From: DAIOFH01 sp036745875 | Lineage (GTDB): Bacteria; Planctomycetota; SZUA-567 | Assembly (NCBI GenBank): GCA_036745875.1 | Contig: DAIOFH010000048.1 | Location: forward strand, 1-26,325 | DNA length: 26,325 nt | Reading direction: 5' to 3' | Part shown: one piece after another, positions 23,728 through 26,325 of the stretch | Layout of the letters: each line of letters opens with the position of its first letter | How positions within the stretch are numbered: the first letter of the stretch is position 1 | Position numbers and translations under genes: made by a program | The notes under the pieces: model-generated | Database searches by the model: none | Told to the model about the DNA's origin: nothing | The model's input: only the letters and a program-made list of their open reading frames with translations

Positions 23728-24195
23728 CTATTTTTTTGGTTTCTTTTCCAGATCCATGATCGCACAAACCTTCGGCGTGGACGGACCGTCCTTGAACTCG
23801 TTCGCCAGCCATTCCATGACGATCTTCTTGGCGAGCTCTATCCCGATGACGCGGGCACCCATGGTGATGACGTGGGCGTCATTGGAGAGGGCGGCGCGTT
23901 CGGCGGAAAAGGTGTCGTGGGTCTGTGCGGCGCGGATGCCGGCGCACTTGTTCGCGGACATCGCCATGCCGATGCCGGTGCCGCAGATCAGGATGCCGCG
24001 TTTTTCAAAATTACTGTCAATGATGAGTTGGCAGGCTTTTTCTGCGACGTTGGGGTAAACGGTGGCGTCGTCCTGGCTGTAGATGCCGACGTCCTCGACC
24101 TCATAGCCCTTGTCGGTAAGGAATTTAACCAGTTGGTTTTTCATGTCAAGAGCTGCGTCGTCCGAACCCATGACCAGCTGTTTGCTTTTGCTCAT
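23728..24195 (-). CDS. RpiB/LacAB-family sugar-phosphate isomerase
   Basis: A 155-residue isomerase that converts aldose and ketose phosphates. Family signs are ILICGTGIGMAMSANK with catalytic Cys71 and Thr73, THDTFSAERAALSNDAHV with His93, and MGARVIG. The usual Asp-His near the N-terminus (SDHAG) is SDDAA here, with Asp13 in the histidine place. Together with dhaK/dhaL this suggests a substrate other than ribose 5-phosphate, for example erythrulose phosphate, as shown for RpiB-type enzymes in tetritol pathways. AAAGGA precedes the ATG. First gene of the operon. Confidence 0.9.
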   Translation of the reverse strand: MSKSKQLVMGSDDAALDMKNQLVKFLTDKGYEVEDVGIYSQDDATVYPNVAEKACQLIIDSNFEKRGILICGTGIGMAMSANKCAGIRAAQTHDTFSAERAALSNDAHVITMGARVIGIELAKKIVMEWLANEFKDGPSTPKVCAIMDLEKKPKK

Positions 24196-24271
24196 AGCGG
24201 GAATCCTTTATTATACGTCGTTAAATCTAGTGATCAAATAAATAGAGGCTGGATATCGATCAAGAGATGCT

Positions 24272-24300
24272 ACTTTACAGCTGGGGTTTTGAATTGTCAA
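24272..24300 (-). promoter_or_regulatory. Promoter of the rpiB-dhaK-dhaL operon
   Basis: On the minus strand TTGACA (24300-24295) and TAAAGT (24277-24272) are separated by 17 bases. The leader to ATG 24195 would be about 70 bases. A TATAAT close to the ribosome-binding site (24214-24209) is too near the start to be used. Confidence 0.6.
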
Positions 24301-24895
24301 GACATTTCTTTCGTTTTCTTTTGTTTTTTTGCTGTTTTTTTCCATGAGAAATATGATGCGCGGATTTCTCATATAATACATAAGAGTGCACATTCGCTTC
24401 TAATGCAAACCCTGAAAAAAAGTGATAATTTCACAGAAAAAAAACTTGCAAATCCCGACCATTCTGATATTGTTTTATTAATAAAACAGTGCTTCTGATA
24501 TTTTATTCACTTAAATAAATAGAAGTTGCGGGCAGATTCGTGATACGTTTTTCGCCCCAAGTTTTATAAATAGTACTTTTATCCATTAATACTATATTGT
24601 TTTTATGAATACTATACGCGTTTTTTCGTTGATAAAACGCGCAAAAGAACCTCCTCGTTCAACACTTGCACTGGCGTTCCGGCGTTCTACACGCTCACCG
24701 GACTGCAATGCAAGGTCTGGGGGGTGTGGAATGCCAAAACCACACCCGCATATTTTCGAAGGCTGCGAAATGTACTATGCCGGTCGAATACCCGGCAGGT
24801 TTGTGTTTATGGCGCTTCGAGGGAGTATGCGTATTTTCCTCCAACGCTTTTGGTGCGTAGTAATTTTTCAATGGGGAAGGAGATATCAAAAGACT
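24301..24895. other. Spacer and structured leader of porin copy 2
   Basis: No gene is supported. 24301-24600 is AT-rich and must hold the plus-strand porin promoter, though no -35/-10 pair is convincing. From 24600 the base composition rises and hairpins follow: CGCGTTTT/AAAACGCG (24617-24641), GGGTGTGG/CCACACCC (24722-24747) and a GCCGG/CCGGC stem near 24780-24800. A coding frame runs through in phase with the porin but shows no protein-like pattern, so this is best read as a long 5' leader. Confidence 0.5.
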
Positions 24896-26260
24896 ATGCG
24901 TACCGTTATGCTTTTCGCACTCTGTTTTTCAGTGTGCATGGGTTCCGTGCTTGCGCAGGAACTGGATGTAAGCGCCATTCAGGCGCGTATCGCCGAACAG
25001 GAAGCGCAAATCACCGATTTGCAGGCTCGCATGAACCAGCGCGGCCAGGCCAACGCCAATTATGACGGCGCGCCGGAAGGCATCATCAGCCTCAACAAAA
25101 ACGCCGTCGTTACCATCGGCGGCCTGTTGACCACCAAGTACCAGTATACCGACGCCAAGGTCGACAGTATTTTCGACGAGGACGGAGTTTATGGTGGCAA
25201 CACGTACCAGCGTCGCGCCAAGGCGCAGCTCGGCGACCTGGCGATCACCGACGCCAAGGTCTACATGCAGGTTGATGTCAACGATTATTTCGACGCTTAT
25301 CTCGAAATGGACCTGCAAAACAACGCCGAAGACTACGACAACGCCGAAGTCTACTATGTCCGCTGGAAGAACATCTGCAATTCCGGTTTTGGCATCAAGG
25401 TCGGCCGCGACGCACTGGTGTTCGGCGACGACAACGCCGTCGGCGATCTCGGCACCTACGCCGCCGGCGGAGGCGACGCATTCGGCGACATCGACTATGC
25501 GGGGAACTTCGCCAACCACATGGGCTTTATTGCCGGACCCACATCCTCCGCTAGCCTCATACCGTCACACAACGGTTGGGACGTCAGCGGCGTCACCCAG
25601 GTCACCCCGTACTGGGAGGGATTTGACGGCAAGTTCAAGGCGGAACTGTCTTTCTTCCAGCATGTGTATGACGACGAGGCACTCATCAGCACCGGGTCGG
25701 CGCTCGGCGACGAACCGCTCACGGGCTGGTATCTCAGCGGCCGCACCTACAAGAGTAAAAACTACGGCACAGTCTCGGCCCGCGTCGCATTCACGCCTGT
25801 CGAAGACTTGACCATCACCGCCAGCTTCGCCAATTACCGTCAGGGCGAAAGCGACCCGGTCCACAACGCTGACAATCAGGTATATGGCCTTGCCTTCAAC
25901 TATCGTCCGTCCTTCTTCAACAGGTTGTACACCTGGGGGCAGTGGGTGCACGGGCATGACGTCCACTTCCATAGGGGCATGACGTCGGACGCCCTCAACT
26001 TCGGTATGGCCTTCGATATCACGGACAGCCTCACCGTCTTCGCACAAGGCGACTATCTGAGGACAAAGTACACCCCGGCCGGTAATGACCAAAAAGGCAC
26101 CGCCTGGGCAGCATACGGCGGCATCCAGTACAACCTCCCCTATGGCGCCACCCTCGAAGCCGGCTGGAAACACGAGGTCGTCAAATACAAGTCCTACGGC
26201 ACCAAGATCGCCAAGGGGAAGGCAGACACCCTTTACGGCCTGATCGGATTTGAATTCTAG
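24896..26260 (+). CDS. Outer-membrane porin with N-terminal coiled coil (copy 2)
   Basis: A 454-residue porin. A signal peptide (LFALCFSVCMGSVLA) is followed by a coiled coil (VSAIQARIAEQEAQITDLQARM), a conserved NYDGAPEGIISLNKNAVVTIGGLLTT block and a beta-barrel ending YGLIGFEF, with the terminal Phe. ATG 24896 is chosen because it gives a normal signal peptide; AAGGAG at 24877-24882 is 13 bases away, longer than usual, and ATG 24908 is the alternative. It is paralogous to the porin ending at 19952 but about 40 residues shorter in the barrel loops. The last 65 bases of the window hold no gene. Confidence 0.87.
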   Translation: MRTVMLFALCFSVCMGSVLAQELDVSAIQARIAEQEAQITDLQARMNQRGQANANYDGAPEGIISLNKNAVVTIGGLLTTKYQYTDAKVDSIFDEDGVYGGNTYQRRAKAQLGDLAITDAKVYMQVDVNDYFDAYLEMDLQNNAEDYDNAEVYYVRWKNICNSGFGIKVGRDALVFGDDNAVGDLGTYAAGGGDAFGDIDYAGNFANHMGFIAGPTSSASLIPSHNGWDVSGVTQVTPYWEGFDGKFKAELSFFQHVYDDEALISTGSALGDEPLTGWYLSGRTYKSKNYGTVSARVAFTPVEDLTITASFANYRQGESDPVHNADNQVYGLAFNYRPSFFNRLYTWGQWVHGHDVHFHRGMTSDALNFGMAFDITDSLTVFAQGDYLRTKYTPAGNDQKGTAWAAYGGIQYNLPYGATLEAGWKHEVVKYKSYGTKIAKGKADTLYGLIGFEF

Positions 26261-26325
26261 AATACTCTAAAAAACCACCAGAAGAAACAAGACAAGAGCA
26301 AAAAACACACCCCGCCACATGCTGG

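Noticed and set aside
24211..24393. Minus-strand frame of 60 codons before rpiB
   Set aside because: Covers the operon promoter and leader; no protein-like pattern.
24605..24895. N-terminal extension of porin copy 2
   Set aside because: In frame but upstream of a normal signal peptide and full of hairpins; better explained as a leader.

Overview
The window looks like a chromosome segment of a Gram-negative, probably anaerobic or fermentative bacterium with moderate-to-high GC genes and AT-rich spacers. Signs are two outer-membrane porins ending in Phe, a stand-alone class III (anaerobic) ribonucleotide reductase glycyl-radical domain, an iron-type alcohol dehydrogenase and an oleABC cluster. 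An origin near the PVC/Lentisphaerae-Planctomycetes side is possible, but this rests on gene content only and is not established. No rRNA, tRNA, CRISPR array or intact insertion sequence is visible.

Layout. 1-507: strongly structured DNA (a hairpin spanning 65-163) in front of a 58-residue small protein. 508-7976 (+): malQ, then oleA, oleB, a TPR-like protein and oleC in a tight operon, followed by a family-4-type glycosyltransferase. OleA/B/C would condense fatty acyl-CoAs and make long-chain olefins via a beta-lactone; oleD is absent and an unrecognised TPR-like gene sits where a partner might be expected. 8004-12917 (+): a membrane-anchored DUF4340 protein, a large coiled-coil protein with repeated EIDALL-like (FliM N-terminus) motifs, and a pirin-like cupin. 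13214-16724 (+): a heat-shock block, groES-groEL-terminator, then a long structured leader and two hsp20 genes; the first hsp20 ribosome-binding site can be paired by an upstream segment, as in RNA thermometers. 16817-17535 (-): an unrecognised gene broken by an exact 8-bp tandem duplication. 18036-19817 (+): the small glycyl-radical protein and an iron alcohol dehydrogenase, each with its own promoter and terminator. The alcohol dehydrogenase -10 box lies inside a perfect dyad.

19952-26260: two paralogous porins in opposite orientation flank a minus-strand rpiB-like/dhaK/dhaL operon and the 5' remnant of a radical SAM gene. dhaK, dhaL and the RpiB-type isomerase together suggest phosphorylation and isomerisation of a small ketose (dihydroxyacetone or a tetrulose such as erythrulose). 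A terminator-like hairpin between dhaK and dhaL may set their ratio. The inverted porins and the truncated radical SAM gene suggest past rearrangement here.
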